A stretch of DNA of 64,000 nt, from positions 1-64,000 of the forward strand of contig JAXMBX010000022.1 of assembly GCA_046349635.1 (NCBI GenBank), read 5' to 3'. Position numbers and translations under genes: made by a program. This DNA is from JAXMBX01 sp046349635. GTDB lineage: Bacteria; Planctomycetota; Planctomycetia; Planctomycetales; Planctomycetaceae. Of this stretch, positions 46,563 through 55,725 are shown in pieces (the first letter of the stretch is position 1; every line of letters starts with the position of its first letter). Below the pieces are notes generated by a model that worked only from the letters and a program-made list of their open reading frames with translations, made no database searches and was not told the origin of the DNA.

Positions 46563-47456
46563 ATGGCTGATACACCCGCACATCCGCTCCTCGAATCCGA
46601 CCTGCGGACGACCCGCTTTCATTCCGCAGGCTTCGAACCGCTCGAGCTCCTCAGCCGTGATTCTCTCTTCGAATTGTGGCGCGTCCGCGCGACCGGGACC
46701 GGACAACTCTCCCTGTGGAAGCAGCCCGTCCCCCACGGTCCCCCGAGCCACACCTTGCGTCAACTCCTCGCGCATGAAGAACGCATCTCCCTGCAGTTGG
46801 ATTCTCCCCAGGTCTTGAAGATCCTCTCCTCGTCCGACAGCTCTCTGCCGAGCGAGCTTCTGTTCGAGGATTTCGACGCCGCTTCACTGCATTCGTTCCT
46901 CCTTCGACGTGGGCGCTGCTCCGTCGAAAGCACCCTCTGGATCGCCCGCCAGATCGCGGAATCGCTCCACGCCCTCGAACGGGCCGGGTTCATTCATGCC
47001 TCCCTCAATCCTCACTCCCTGCTGGTCCATCGTTCCGGGCAGATCAAGCTGACCAACCTCATCCTGGCGCAACGTCTCGGCCGCTCTTGCAGCATCGACC
47101 TCTCCACCGAATGGCGGTCCGATCCGGAAATCCAGTCCTATCGTTCCCCCGAACGCACCCGCTCTTCGTACTCTGCACGGATCGCCTGGGACCTGTATGC
47201 GCTCGGCGTCCTGATGTACCGCCTCCTGACGGGAAAACTCCCCTGGATCGGCAGCACCCCCGAGGAAACCGACCGCCTCCAGCGGACCACCAACCCGGTC
47301 CCCATTCGGCAACTCGCGCCCCACGTCCCCCGCGACGTCGCCGAATTCGTCGCTCCCCTCCTCTCCCGCCAGCCGATCTATCGCCCCGATTCCTGGCAGC
47401 AGGTCATCGACCGTCTGGTGGCTTTGGAAATCCAGTCCCTCCCCGCCACGGGCTGA
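46563..47456 (+). CDS. Protein-kinase-like protein, predicted pseudokinase
   Basis: A 297-residue eukaryotic-type (Hanks) kinase fold without membrane segment. The N-lobe has LSLWKQPV (Lys of the ATP site) and an Glu in the LLAHEERISLQ helix. In the C-lobe the catalytic HRD-x-K-x-x-N reads HASLNPHS and DFG reads TNL, so both catalytic Asp residues are lost. The activation-segment end (SYRSPE) and the DLYALGVLMYRLLTGKLPW block are kept. It is predicted to bind or scaffold rather than phosphorylate. Confidence 0.83.
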   Translation: MADTPAHPLLESDLRTTRFHSAGFEPLELLSRDSLFELWRVRATGTGQLSLWKQPVPHGPPSHTLRQLLAHEERISLQLDSPQVLKILSSSDSSLPSELLFEDFDAASLHSFLLRRGRCSVESTLWIARQIAESLHALERAGFIHASLNPHSLLVHRSGQIKLTNLILAQRLGRSCSIDLSTEWRSDPEIQSYRSPERTRSSYSARIAWDLYALGVLMYRLLTGKLPWIGSTPEETDRLQRTTNPVPIRQLAPHVPRDVAEFVAPLLSRQPIYRPDSWQQVIDRLVALEIQSLPATG

Positions 47457-47569
47457 TTCGGACTTCTCCCCTCGCACATCCCTCGCCAGTCCGCCCCAAA
47501 TCGGATAGCCTGAGCAGGCGATTTCTCTCTCAGTTTCCCGTGAATATTTCGCCTCGCAAGGGACTCCTC

Positions 47570-49060
47570 ATGTCGGAAAAGTGCTATCTCGCCGTCGATC
47601 TCGGTGCGGAAAGTGGCCGCGTCATCGCCGGCCTGTTTGACGGTCAAAAAATTCGCCTCGAACAGGTCAACCGTTTCAGTAACGGGGCCGTCCCGTTCGG
47701 CGAGACCCTCCGCTGGGATGTCCTCAAGCTCTGGTCCGAAATCCAGTCCGGCATCGCGCAGGCTGCTCATCAGCACAAGGCGATCACCTCCGTCGGCGTT
47801 GATACATGGGGCGTGGACTATGCCCTCTTCGGCCCCGAGCAGGAGATGCTCGGCAATCCCTATCACTACCGCGACCCCCGCACGCAGGGGACCATGCAGC
47901 AGGTTTTCGCCCAGGTCAGCCGCCAGGAAATCTTCGCCGCCACCGGCCTGCAGTTCATGGAGTTCAACACCCTGTTCCAGCTCTTCGCTTCCCAGCAAAA
48001 GATTCCCCAGATCCTGAAGCAATCCCGCCGCTTCCTGATGATGGCGGACATCTTCCATTGGCTCCTCAGCGGCAGCCAGGTGGTCGAATTCACCAACGCC
48101 ACCACCACCCAGTTCTTCAATCCCCAGGCGGGAACCTGGGCCTTCGACCTCCTCCGCAAACTCGGTATTCCGACCGAGATGTTCGGCGATGTCGTCCCCC
48201 CCGGCACACTGCTGGGGAAACTCCGCACCAATCTCGCCGATCGGCTCAATCTCCCGCGCATGAACGTCGTCGCCCCCGCCACGCACGACACCGGCTCCGC
48301 CGTCGTTGCCTGCCCCACCGAACAGACCGGCTCCGCCCGCTGGGCCTATATCAGCTCCGGCACCTGGTCCCTGATGGGGCTCGAAGTCCCCCATGCCATC
48401 CTGACTCCTGAAGCCCTCAAAAAGAACGTCACCAATGAAGGGGGCGTGGACGGCACCTACCGCCTCCTCAAGAACATCATGGGGCTGTGGCTCGTCCAGG
48501 AATGCCGCCGCAGCTTCGAACGGGCCGGCCATCCCCTCGACTATGCCCCCCTCATTAAGCTGGCCGAATCCGCCCCCCCCTTTAAGTCCCTCATCGATCC
48601 GGATCACCACACCCTTCTCGCCCCCAAGGACATGCCGACCGCCATCCGGGAACTTTGCAAAAGCACCGGCCAACCCGTTCCGCAATCCGAAGGGGAACTC
48701 GTCCGCTGCGCCCTCGAAAGCCTCGCATTGAAGTACCGGATCGTCCTGGAAGGACTCGAAGAGCTTTCCGGGGAGAAAGTCGAGGTCATCCACGTCGTCG
48801 GCGGGGGTTCCCAGAATGAACTCCTGAACCAGTTCACGGCGGATGCCTGTGGCCGCCCCGTGATCGCCGGCCCCGTCGAAGCGACCGCCCTCGGAAACGT
48901 CCTCATCCAGGCCCGGACCGCCGGAGACATCGGTTCGCTGGCCGACATCCGCAAGGTGGTCCGCGCCTCGGTCGAACTCAAAACCTTCCTCCCGCGAAAC
49001 CCTGACGCCTGGGAACAGGCTCTGACCCGCTTCCGCGAGATCCTGGCTCAACCCGCCTGA
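47570..49060 (+). CDS. rhaB: Rhamnulokinase
   Basis: A 496-residue FGGY-family sugar kinase phosphorylating L-rhamnulose. Diagnostic are YLAVDLGAESGRVI, ITSVGVDTWGVDYALFGPE, NPYHYRDPRTQG, VVAPATHDTGSAV and IHVVGGGSQNELLNQFTADA with the following C-loop. The DLGAxSGR and GVDTWGVD forms are rhamnulokinase-type rather than xylulo- or glycerol kinase. The rest of the rhamnose pathway is not adjacent. Start ATG 47570 with AAGGGA upstream. Confidence 0.92.
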   Translation: MSEKCYLAVDLGAESGRVIAGLFDGQKIRLEQVNRFSNGAVPFGETLRWDVLKLWSEIQSGIAQAAHQHKAITSVGVDTWGVDYALFGPEQEMLGNPYHYRDPRTQGTMQQVFAQVSRQEIFAATGLQFMEFNTLFQLFASQQKIPQILKQSRRFLMMADIFHWLLSGSQVVEFTNATTTQFFNPQAGTWAFDLLRKLGIPTEMFGDVVPPGTLLGKLRTNLADRLNLPRMNVVAPATHDTGSAVVACPTEQTGSARWAYISSGTWSLMGLEVPHAILTPEALKKNVTNEGGVDGTYRLLKNIMGLWLVQECRRSFERAGHPLDYAPLIKLAESAPPFKSLIDPDHHTLLAPKDMPTAIRELCKSTGQPVPQSEGELVRCALESLALKYRIVLEGLEELSGEKVEVIHVVGGGSQNELLNQFTADACGRPVIAGPVEATALGNVLIQARTAGDIGSLADIRKVVRASVELKTFLPRNPDAWEQALTRFREILAQPA

Positions 49061-49559
49061 TTTTCGCTTCTCACCCGCGACTCCTCCACGGGAAGCAGAT
49101 CGCCTGCTGGGATATCCGGCACAACTGCCTGCGCGGAAATCACTTTCGTCACATCGATTTTCACCTCCCTTTTCGCCGTTTTTTCGCAAGTTCTTGCCGG
49201 AGTGAGCATTGCGAAATCGCAACGTGCGCGCGTTCGCACGGCATTCGGTTTGCTAATTCAGTTTCGTCCCTGTCCATACAGCGGTAGGAAGCCGCGACAA
49301 ATCGACTATCAAAATTGGTAGTCCGGCTGGAGGTTCAGCCGGGTGCATCTTTGTGGGGTGCCTCCGGGCGAGCGCCTGTTCCGCCAGTCGGCTACCTTTT
49401 TTATTCTTTGCCACCTCCCTCTTAACACAATTTTTGGAGTGAGATAGCCGGCGTCCAGCGGAGCGCCCCCCGAACGAGAGACACGACAATCACACACCCT
49501 TTCCGGTATCATCCGGGAGTCCATTTCTCCCCCCCGATGCACTCCGGAAGGTTCTCAGC
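49061..49559. other. Intergenic region (499 bases)
   Basis: Between rhaB and the SGNH gene. I see the hairpin CGTGCG/CGCACG near 49222-49240 and no credible gene; minus-strand frames here lack start signals. Confidence 0.55.
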
Positions 49560-50570
49560 ATGCGCCCGCTCCTGCTGCTCCCGTTGATTCTGTGTTTGAT
49601 CCCCCTCCACCTCTTCGCCGAAGACACACCCACCCACCTGCTCCGCAATTCCCCCCGCATCCTCTTCCTGGGGGACAGCATCACCGCGGATGGTCGCTAC
49701 GTCGCCTGGTTTGAAACCTGGCTCGTCGCCCAGAAGATCACCCCGCCGCAGGTCGTCATCAATGCCGGCCTCTCCAGCGAAACCGTCTCCGGCCTGTCCG
49801 AAGACGGACACGCCGGGGGGAAGTTTCCCCGCCCCGATCTGGCGGAACGCCTCGACCGCATCCTCAAGCTCGCGCGCCCCAACCTTGTCATCGCCTGCTA
49901 TGGCATGAACTGCGGCATCTATCAGCCCTTCGCCCCCGAACGCTTCGAGAAATACAAGGCCGGCATTCAGCACCTCAAATCCAAGGTCGAACACGCCGGG
50001 GCGAAGATCATCCTCGTGACTCCTCCGGTCTATGACGACGGCGTCATTCCCCCTGGTGGTTACTCCTACAACGAAGTCCTCGACCGCTATGCCGACTGGC
50101 TCCTCGCCCAGCGTGCCCAGGGCTGGCATGTCGTCGACCTGCATCATCCCATGACCGCGGAACTTCACGCCCGCCGCAAACAGGATCCCAAGTTCCAGTT
50201 CCAGCCCGATCGGGTTCACCCCAATGACGCCGGCCTGTGGTTTATCGCGCAGCAACTCATCCGCTACTTCGGCGATGAACCCTCCGCCCGCACTTCCTCT
50301 CCGCAGGAGATGCTGAAACAACTCCATCTGCCGCAGGAACTCCTTCCCCTCGTCACGCAGCGCTCGAAAATCCTGCACGACGCCTACCTCTCCACCGCAG
50401 GCCACAGCCGCCCCGGCGTCGCGAAAGGTCTGCCTCTTTCCCGGAAGCGGAAACAGAAGCCGCCCAACTGTCACCGAAATCCAGCGTCTTGTGGCCGCCA
50501 AACCATCAACTGCGGGTGCCCCGGCCAGCTTGGCTGGCGCAGCCACAAGTCGCTTAACGTAGACGGTTAA
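49560..50570 (+). CDS. Secreted SGNH/GDSL-type hydrolase, C-terminus frameshifted
   Basis: Signal peptide RPLLLLPLILCLIPLHLFA, then block I ILFLGDSITADGRY with the nucleophile Ser, Gly block VINAGLSSETVSG, Asn block IACYGMNCGIY, and block V DRVHPNDAGLWF with Asp and His. An esterase or acetyl-esterase acting outside the cytoplasm is likely. After HSRPGVAKGLPL the frame turns Arg/Asn/Cys-rich; other frames give PEAETEAAQLSPK and then EIQRLVAAK, which suit the family tail, so two indels near 50438 and 50475 are suspected. Confidence 0.82.
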   Translation: MRPLLLLPLILCLIPLHLFAEDTPTHLLRNSPRILFLGDSITADGRYVAWFETWLVAQKITPPQVVINAGLSSETVSGLSEDGHAGGKFPRPDLAERLDRILKLARPNLVIACYGMNCGIYQPFAPERFEKYKAGIQHLKSKVEHAGAKIILVTPPVYDDGVIPPGGYSYNEVLDRYADWLLAQRAQGWHVVDLHHPMTAELHARRKQDPKFQFQPDRVHPNDAGLWFIAQQLIRYFGDEPSARTSSPQEMLKQLHLPQELLPLVTQRSKILHDAYLSTAGHSRPGVAKGLPLSRKRKQKPPNCHRNPASCGRQTINCGCPGQLGWRSHKSLNVDG

Positions 50571-50621
50571 AAACCCGTATTCAACAACACGAAAATCATC
50601 GACAATCAGAGTCTTTGAACG

Positions 50622-51025
50622 GTAATCACCGGGCAAACCGGCGAACGCCACCATCACAAGAAACCGCCCCACATCTTCGAGACCAAGGGGGAGCCGCTCC
50701 TCACCCGGGCACAGTTCCGCCTGGCGGATGGCCCGTGCCGCCGGCATCGCAGCTTTGATCGTCGCCTTCTCCTGTTCCTCGGCGGGGCTGGATACCACTA
50801 CACCGAAAATCTCCCCTGGATCGATTCCTACCTCAACGCCTCCATGATCCTCACCGGCATGGGCCCGGTCGATGACATGAAATCCAACGGCGGAAAATCT
50901 TCGCCATCATCTATTCCCTCTACAGCGGCATCGCCTTCCTCACGATGATGGCGGTCCTTCTGGCCCCCGTCCTCCACCGCATCCTCCACCAGTTCCACGT
51001 CGCAGACGATGACGACAAGGATTAG
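50622..51025 (+). pseudogene. Broken gene for a small two-segment membrane (ion-channel-like) protein
   Basis: Pieces in three frames join into one protein: HHHKKPPHIFETKGEPLLTR, then RMARAAGIAALIVAF, then LFLGGAGYHYTENLPWIDSY with LNASMILTGMGPVDDMKSNG, then IFAIIYSLYSGIAFLTMMAV with LLAPVLHRILHQFHVADDD and a TAG at 51023. The pore-like MGPV segment between two membrane helices recalls small potassium-channel-like proteins. Three 1-base indels (about 50724, 50775, 50895) break it, and no start codon is clear. Confidence 0.6.
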
Positions 51026-51046
51026 TAATCCAGCGGAGCGAAATGA

Positions 51047-51250
51047 ATGCGTGATCTTGAGCGGATTGATCGAATGTTAAATCTGCTTCGTGAACTTTGG
51101 AACGAAGTCCCTGATTGGCGACTTGGTCAAATCATCTTCAATGCCGCACGACGAAAAGAAGAATGCCCGAGTATTTATTCCATTGAGGACGATGAAATGG
51201 AGGTGCACCTCTCCGATTTACTCAAACGGTACAGAGACGACCCCAAATGA
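51047..51250 (+). CDS. Small conserved hypothetical protein (DUF1040-like)
   Basis: A 67-residue protein reading MRDLERIDRMLNLLRELWNE then VPDWRLGQIIFNA and YSIEDDEMEVHLSDLLKRY. The pattern MRD-x-RID...W...PD-RLGQ-I-N...EDDE is a widespread small family of unknown function. GGAG lies before the ATG. Its stop overlaps the start of the next gene (ATGA), so the two are coupled. Confidence 0.75.
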   Translation: MRDLERIDRMLNLLRELWNEVPDWRLGQIIFNAARRKEECPSIYSIEDDEMEVHLSDLLKRYRDDPK

Positions 51251-51468
51251 CCAAAAAGAAACATGCGGCTCGCTTGGCGTTGATGGCAGCCTCCAACGCA
51301 CTCAGCGACGAGATCTGGGAAGGACGGTGGAATCACGTCGCCAGTCTCAAGACGCAGCCGCTTTTTCAGTGCCTGGAAATCATCAATGAACTCGAAAGGC
51401 GTTGTCCGGGCCATACAAGGCAGGAGTATGAAGATGCAATTTCGAGAAGTCATTACACCAGACGATAG
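51247..51468 (+). CDS. Small hypothetical protein coupled to the 51047 gene
   Basis: A 73-residue basic helical protein (KKKHAARLALMAASNALSDE then IWEGRWNHVASLKTQPLFQC). No recognised domain. Four-base overlap with the upstream gene. The tiny coupled pair has toxin-antitoxin-like geometry, but neither member resembles a known toxin or antitoxin. Confidence 0.6.
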   Translation: MTKKKHAARLALMAASNALSDEIWEGRWNHVASLKTQPLFQCLEIINELERRCPGHTRQEYEDAISRSHYTRR

Positions 51469-51974
51469 CGATTCTTAGCGGTGACGCGTGACGCTACGTT
51501 TGCCGCCTCGCAATAAAGCCGGCTAAAGAGCCTCTTCCGAGCGCACCGCAAAAAACGCATCCTTAAACCACATCCAATCTCATCACCGCACTTAGGGTTA
51601 CGGAAAGTTTGAGCCGACGGAGGAAAACGGGCGTTATAATCAAGAGCGTGTTTTCAACACATCTGTGAGGATCGCTGATTCAGCTTGATCCTCCGTATTG
51701 GGTTCCGCGAAAAAATGCGGGAAAAACATGAGCATCGCTTTTGTTTGTGGTGTTTTTAAGGACGACAGCAGTTGTTGTGCCTTTTCTGGGGTGTGTGACG
51801 CCCGTCTGAAACGCGTCCCCCAGTAGCCTTCGCGGGGGAGTGCCCCCCGGTTCATCGGCTGCATTCCGGATTCCCTCAGAGCGCGTGAAATCTGCGCGCC
51901 GGGAAACAATGCAGGCCGATCCCCCATGTTTCTGCGCAGCCTGTTCGCGCGCAGTCTTCACAGGAGAACTTGCA
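51469..51974. other. Intergenic region (506 bases)
   Basis: Upstream of the flotillin gene. TATAAT (51633-51638 region, in GTTATAATC) suggests its promoter. A 95-codon minus-strand frame here (51640-51927) is judged spurious. Confidence 0.5.
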
Positions 51975-54023
51975 ATGATTCAAGTCGTTGGCCTTGTCGC
52001 AGGGATTGCCGTGTTCACGCTGTTGTTCGTGGTCTGGCTCACGGTCCGTTACATTCCCAACGACCGCGTGGGGATCGTGGAAAAACTGTGGTCTCCCGCC
52101 GGTTCGCTGGCGGAAGGGGACATCATCGCCCTCAAGGGAGAAGCCGGTTACCAGGCGAATCTGCTCCGCGGTGGCCTGCATTTCGGCTACTGGCGATGGC
52201 AGTATGCCGTCCACAAGTTCCCGCTTGTCACGATCAAGCAGGGACGGATCGGGTATGTCTTCTCACGCGGCGGACAGGAGTTGCAGCCTTCGCAGACGCT
52301 CGGCCGTATCGTGGCGTCGAATAACTTCCAGGATGCCCAGAAATTCCTGACATCCGGAGGACAGAAGGGACGCCAGCGCGGCATCCTCCGCGAAGGTGTG
52401 TACGCCCTCAACATCGCGTTGTTCAACGTCATCACCGAAGACCGGGTCTTCACCATCGAATGGGCCAGGAGTCTGGAGGAATGGCAGAAGCAGTTGCGCG
52501 CCCTCGACGGATTCAGTCCGCTGATCGTCGGCACCACCTCCGACCAGATCGGTGTCGTGACGGTGCACGAAGGCCCCACGCTGCCTCCGGGGGAATTGAT
52601 CGCCCCGGCGGTGGGAACTCAGAAAGATGATCCGGATTTCCACAACAACTACCAGGACATCGAAGCCTTCCTGCGGGCGGGGGGACGCCGAGGTGTCCAG
52701 TACACCCCGCTGATCGACGGGACATACTTCATCAACCGCTGGTTTGCGACGATTGAAATGATACCGAAGCAGATGGTCCCCATCGGCCACGTCGGTGTCG
52801 TGGTCAGTTTCTATGGGAAGAAAGGGGATGACACCTCCGGGAAGGAGTTTCGACATGGCGAACGGGTGCACGAAGGGGAAAAAGGTGTGTGGGATGTCGC
52901 GCTCGGCCCGGGTAAGTATGCCTTCAACACCTTCGCGGGTGAGGTCGTGCTCGTCCCGACGACGAACTTCGTCCTGCACTGGATCACCGGCCGGAGTGAA
53001 AAGCATCGCTTTGACGACTCGCTGACCAGCATCGAACTGATCACGGCGGATGCGTATGAACCGACGCTCCCCTTGAGCGTGGTGGTGCATATCGACTACC
53101 AGAAAGCCCCGTCGGTGATTCAGCGGTTCGGTGATGTCAAGCAGTTGATCACGCAGACCCTGGATCCCATGCTCTCGGCCTATTTCCGGGACGTGGCCCA
53201 CAAGAAGTCCATGTTGCAGTTGATTCACGAGCGTGATGACATTCAGCGCCAGGCGCGGGAGGAGTTGCGACAGAAGTTTCTGCAGTTCGATATCGAGTGC
53301 GTCGACGTGTTGATTGGGCGTCCGGAATCGAAGCCTGGAGACTCGAAGATCGAGACGCTGCTGGAGCAGTTACGTCAGCGGCAGTTTGCGATCGAACAGG
53401 TGGAGACCTTCCAGAAGCGACAGGAGGCGGCCGTGCGGGAGAAATCCTTGAACGAAGCCCAGGCTCTAGCCGCGTTGCAGGCGGAGTTGACCAAGTCCCA
53501 GGTGCAGATCCGGATTTCAGAAAACACCGGTGACGCGGACCTGGCACGGGCCCGCAAGGCGGCGGAGACGACCGTCGTGCAGGCGGACGCCGCCGCCAAA
53601 CAAGCCAGGCTGCAGGGTGAAGGTGAAGCCGCCCGGTTGCTCGTTATGGCGGACGCCCAGGCCAAGCAGGCCGCTCTACTCGGTGAAGGTGAAGGCAAAA
53701 AAGCGGCCTCCATCGGCCAGGGTGAAGGGAAGCGGATTGCCGACATCGGTAACGCCGAAGCCGCCGTCTTGCAGCAGAAGATCAATTCCTACGGCGACCC
53801 ACGTCTGTATGCCATGGCGATCGTCGCGGAACAGTTACGTCACAGCGAACAGCCGTTGGTCCCCTCTCAGTTGTTCATGACGGGAGGAACTGACGGCAAC
53901 GGCCAGACGAACATGCTCGGCATGCTGCTGAATATCCTCACCGCCGAGAAGATGGGAATCGATGTGAAGCGTCAGGGGGTCGGCGCAGCGACGGCGGTCG
54001 TTGAGCCTCCCGTGAAGAGTTAG
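51975..54023 (+). CDS. SPFH/flotillin family protein, enlarged
   Basis: A 682-residue membrane-anchored protein. One N-terminal membrane helix (VVGLVAGIAVFTLLFVVWLTV) is followed by an SPFH/band-7 region that is unusually long, with an insert around residues 50-230. The flotillin coiled coil runs from about residue 430 with Ala/Glu/Arg/Gln-rich repeats and GEGE motifs (QGEGEAARLLVMADAQAKQAALLGEGEGKKAA, read in parts). Flotillins organise membrane microdomains. Start ATG 51975 with AGGAG eight bases upstream; monocistronic. Confidence 0.88.
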   Translation: MIQVVGLVAGIAVFTLLFVVWLTVRYIPNDRVGIVEKLWSPAGSLAEGDIIALKGEAGYQANLLRGGLHFGYWRWQYAVHKFPLVTIKQGRIGYVFSRGGQELQPSQTLGRIVASNNFQDAQKFLTSGGQKGRQRGILREGVYALNIALFNVITEDRVFTIEWARSLEEWQKQLRALDGFSPLIVGTTSDQIGVVTVHEGPTLPPGELIAPAVGTQKDDPDFHNNYQDIEAFLRAGGRRGVQYTPLIDGTYFINRWFATIEMIPKQMVPIGHVGVVVSFYGKKGDDTSGKEFRHGERVHEGEKGVWDVALGPGKYAFNTFAGEVVLVPTTNFVLHWITGRSEKHRFDDSLTSIELITADAYEPTLPLSVVVHIDYQKAPSVIQRFGDVKQLITQTLDPMLSAYFRDVAHKKSMLQLIHERDDIQRQAREELRQKFLQFDIECVDVLIGRPESKPGDSKIETLLEQLRQRQFAIEQVETFQKRQEAAVREKSLNEAQALAALQAELTKSQVQIRISENTGDADLARARKAAETTVVQADAAAKQARLQGEGEAARLLVMADAQAKQAALLGEGEGKKAASIGQGEGKRIADIGNAEAAVLQQKINSYGDPRLYAMAIVAEQLRHSEQPLVPSQLFMTGGTDGNGQTNMLGMLLNILTAEKMGIDVKRQGVGAATAVVEPPVKS

Positions 54024-54056
54024 TTTGATTTCCGAAAGTGATTTTGTTTGGAGAAC

Positions 54057-54089
54057 GCCGCCGGGCAGCAATGTCCGGCGGCTTTTTCT
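54057..54089 (+). terminator. Rho-independent terminator after the flotillin gene
   Basis: GCCGCCGG (54057-54064) and CCGGCGGC (54075-54082) pair around a 10-base loop and run into TTTTTCTTT. Confidence 0.9.
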
Positions 54090-54123
54090 TTAACCCTTCT
54101 CCCCCGAGGGAGAATCAATTGAG

Positions 54124-54147
54124 CAGAACCAGACGGGCGTCTGGTTC
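54124..54147. repeat. Perfect inverted repeat GAACCAGAC-gggc-GTCTGGTTC
   Basis: Nine-base arms with a 4-base loop, between convergent flotillin and the 54226 gene. No T-run; may be the 3' end structure of the minus-strand gene or lie inside its frameshifted tail. Confidence 0.55.
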
Positions 54148-54225
54148 TCGCGAAGGCGATAGTTCCAATCCTGAGCGGCCGGATGAGGGGCGGTCCAAGT
54201 GTCTCTAATCGCTGTCTCTATCTTC

Positions 54226-54789
54226 TCAACTGCTCTCGCCCGCAGGGCGCGAATGGACACCGGTATTATTTCCACAGGAACGAACCACAAATTGTATGGC
54301 GTCATCCACGGTGGACCCCGAAAACGAGGACCATTCGACAATACAGATTCGCGCGTCATAGGCAATGTCTTCGAGAATCTCGGGAAAGTCGTCGAACGGC
54401 ATGTCAACTTTCCCATAAGCCGACATCGCGAGATCGACGAGTACTGACGATGGTTTCAATGTACGCAAATCGATGCGAAGAATGTGTACCAGTGCCACCA
54501 GCCAATCCACCACGGGCGTGCCGACTAATTCCGGATAATGTTGGCGACACCACTCCGTGGCTTGCCGATTGGTCACGGCGTCGAATTTCCATCTCCGGAA
54601 CTGCCACAACAGTCCGGCGACGACGCCGAGGAAGACCACCCCCTCTAAAACGAAGTCATTCCATCCCAGAAATACAACAGAGTAAAAGCATCCTATAGGC
54701 ACCAGAACCAATGCCCAAAACAGCCCGGTAGCGTCAATCGGGCGGCCACGCTGGACGAAGGGATGTGGTTTTGTGAGCGTCGTTTTCAT
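54226..54789 (-). CDS. Hypothetical membrane protein, possibly frameshifted at its C-terminus
   Basis: A 187-residue protein with two membrane segments (ATGLFWALVLVPIGCFYSVVFL; GVVFLGVVAGLLW) and a cytoplasmic part (TNRQATEWCRQHYPELVGTP). No family recognised. Another frame past about 54290 reads WFVPVEIIPVSIRALRARAV then EKIETAIRDTW with good coding feel and ends at 54090, so one indel may have cut the true C-terminus short. Confidence 0.6.
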   Translation of the reverse strand: MKTTLTKPHPFVQRGRPIDATGLFWALVLVPIGCFYSVVFLGWNDFVLEGVVFLGVVAGLLWQFRRWKFDAVTNRQATEWCRQHYPELVGTPVVDWLVALVHILRIDLRTLKPSSVLVDLAMSAYGKVDMPFDDFPEILEDIAYDARICIVEWSSFSGSTVDDAIQFVVRSCGNNTGVHSRPAGESS

Positions 54790-54954
54790 GGGAATTCAGG
54801 AGGCGACATAACAAATTTCAGGAGACGTCCATGTCTAATCAAGGTACCTCAGAATTCTCCCTCAGACAGGGATGTAGGACCAGCCCGAATTTGAATGCCG
54901 TCTGTCACGCCCAGAAGTCAGAAAGGGCGCGGCAAGCATCTCTGAACTCGCCCC

Positions 54955-55725
54955 TCACCACCGCGGCCACCAGGGCCAGAACGCGCTCGTCTCCCGGATA
55001 TACCGCGCATACTCTGGACGTCGTTCGCCAATATCCTTCTCCAGCAGCGCCACTCCCGACACTTTCATCAGCAGGACGCCCATCACGATCGGGCTGAACA
55101 CCGTCCACCACCCGCCACTTCCCAGTGACACCACGTACAACCCCCACCACACGCAGAAATCCCCGAAGTAATTCGGATGCCGCGTGTATCGCCACAATCC
55201 CCGGTTCATAACTTTACCCCGGTTGCCCGGGTCTGCCTTAAACCGGCTGAGTTGCCAATCCCCCACGCTTTCAAACATCAACCCGACAAGCCAGATCAGT
55301 GAACCCACGACGTCCATCGGACCGAGCGGGTACGATTCCGGCGACAGAATCCCGACCTGCAACGGCAGGCTCACGACCCACAGGATCACCCCCTGCAGCG
55401 CAAACACCGTCCAGTAACTCACCCACCAGAATTTTTCTCCCCAGAAATTCCGCATGGCAGCGTAACGCCGGTCCTCCTCGGCATGCGCTCGGTTTCTCCA
55501 CAACAGATACCCGGACAACCGCAATCCCCACGCGCTCGTCAGGACAGCCAAAAGCAACCCACGCGATCCCGCCGTCTCTCGTGCCGCAACGCACACCCAC
55601 GCCACGACCACGAATCCCATCCCCCAGAAGGGATCGATGATACTCGCATCCCGGAGCCGGACACTCACCACCCACAACCCGGTCAGCAATCCGAGCAGGA
55701 TCACGAAATTCAACGCCGGAATCAT
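54955..55725 (-). CDS. DUF1295 (steroid-5-alpha-reductase-like) membrane protein
   Basis: A 256-residue polytopic protein. The signature RGLWRYTRHPNYFGDFCVWW and AWGLRLSGYLLWRN are typical of DUF1295/ICMT-like reductases, and it has about seven membrane segments. The family reduces or methylates lipid substrates. Last gene of a five-gene minus-strand operon; its ATG overlaps the stop of the preceding methyltransferase (ATGA). Confidence 0.9.
   Translation of the reverse strand: MIPALNFVILLGLLTGLWVVSVRLRDASIIDPFWGMGFVVVAWVCVAARETAGSRGLLLAVLTSAWGLRLSGYLLWRNRAHAEEDRRYAAMRNFWGEKFWWVSYWTVFALQGVILWVVSLPLQVGILSPESYPLGPMDVVGSLIWLVGLMFESVGDWQLSRFKADPGNRGKVMNRGLWRYTRHPNYFGDFCVWWGLYVVSLGSGGWWTVFSPIVMGVLLMKVSGVALLEKDIGERRPEYARYIRETSAFWPWWPRW

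Noticed and set aside
47378..49222. 614-codon minus-strand open frame opposite rhaB
   Set aside because: Gly/Glu-rich translation with no domains; rhaB on the plus strand is unmistakable.
49509..50798. 429-codon minus-strand frame opposite the SGNH gene
   Set aside because: No recognisable motif; plus strand has signal peptide and GDSL blocks.
51640..51927. 95-codon minus-strand frame upstream of the flotillin gene
   Set aside because: No start signal or similarity; overlaps the probable flotillin promoter.
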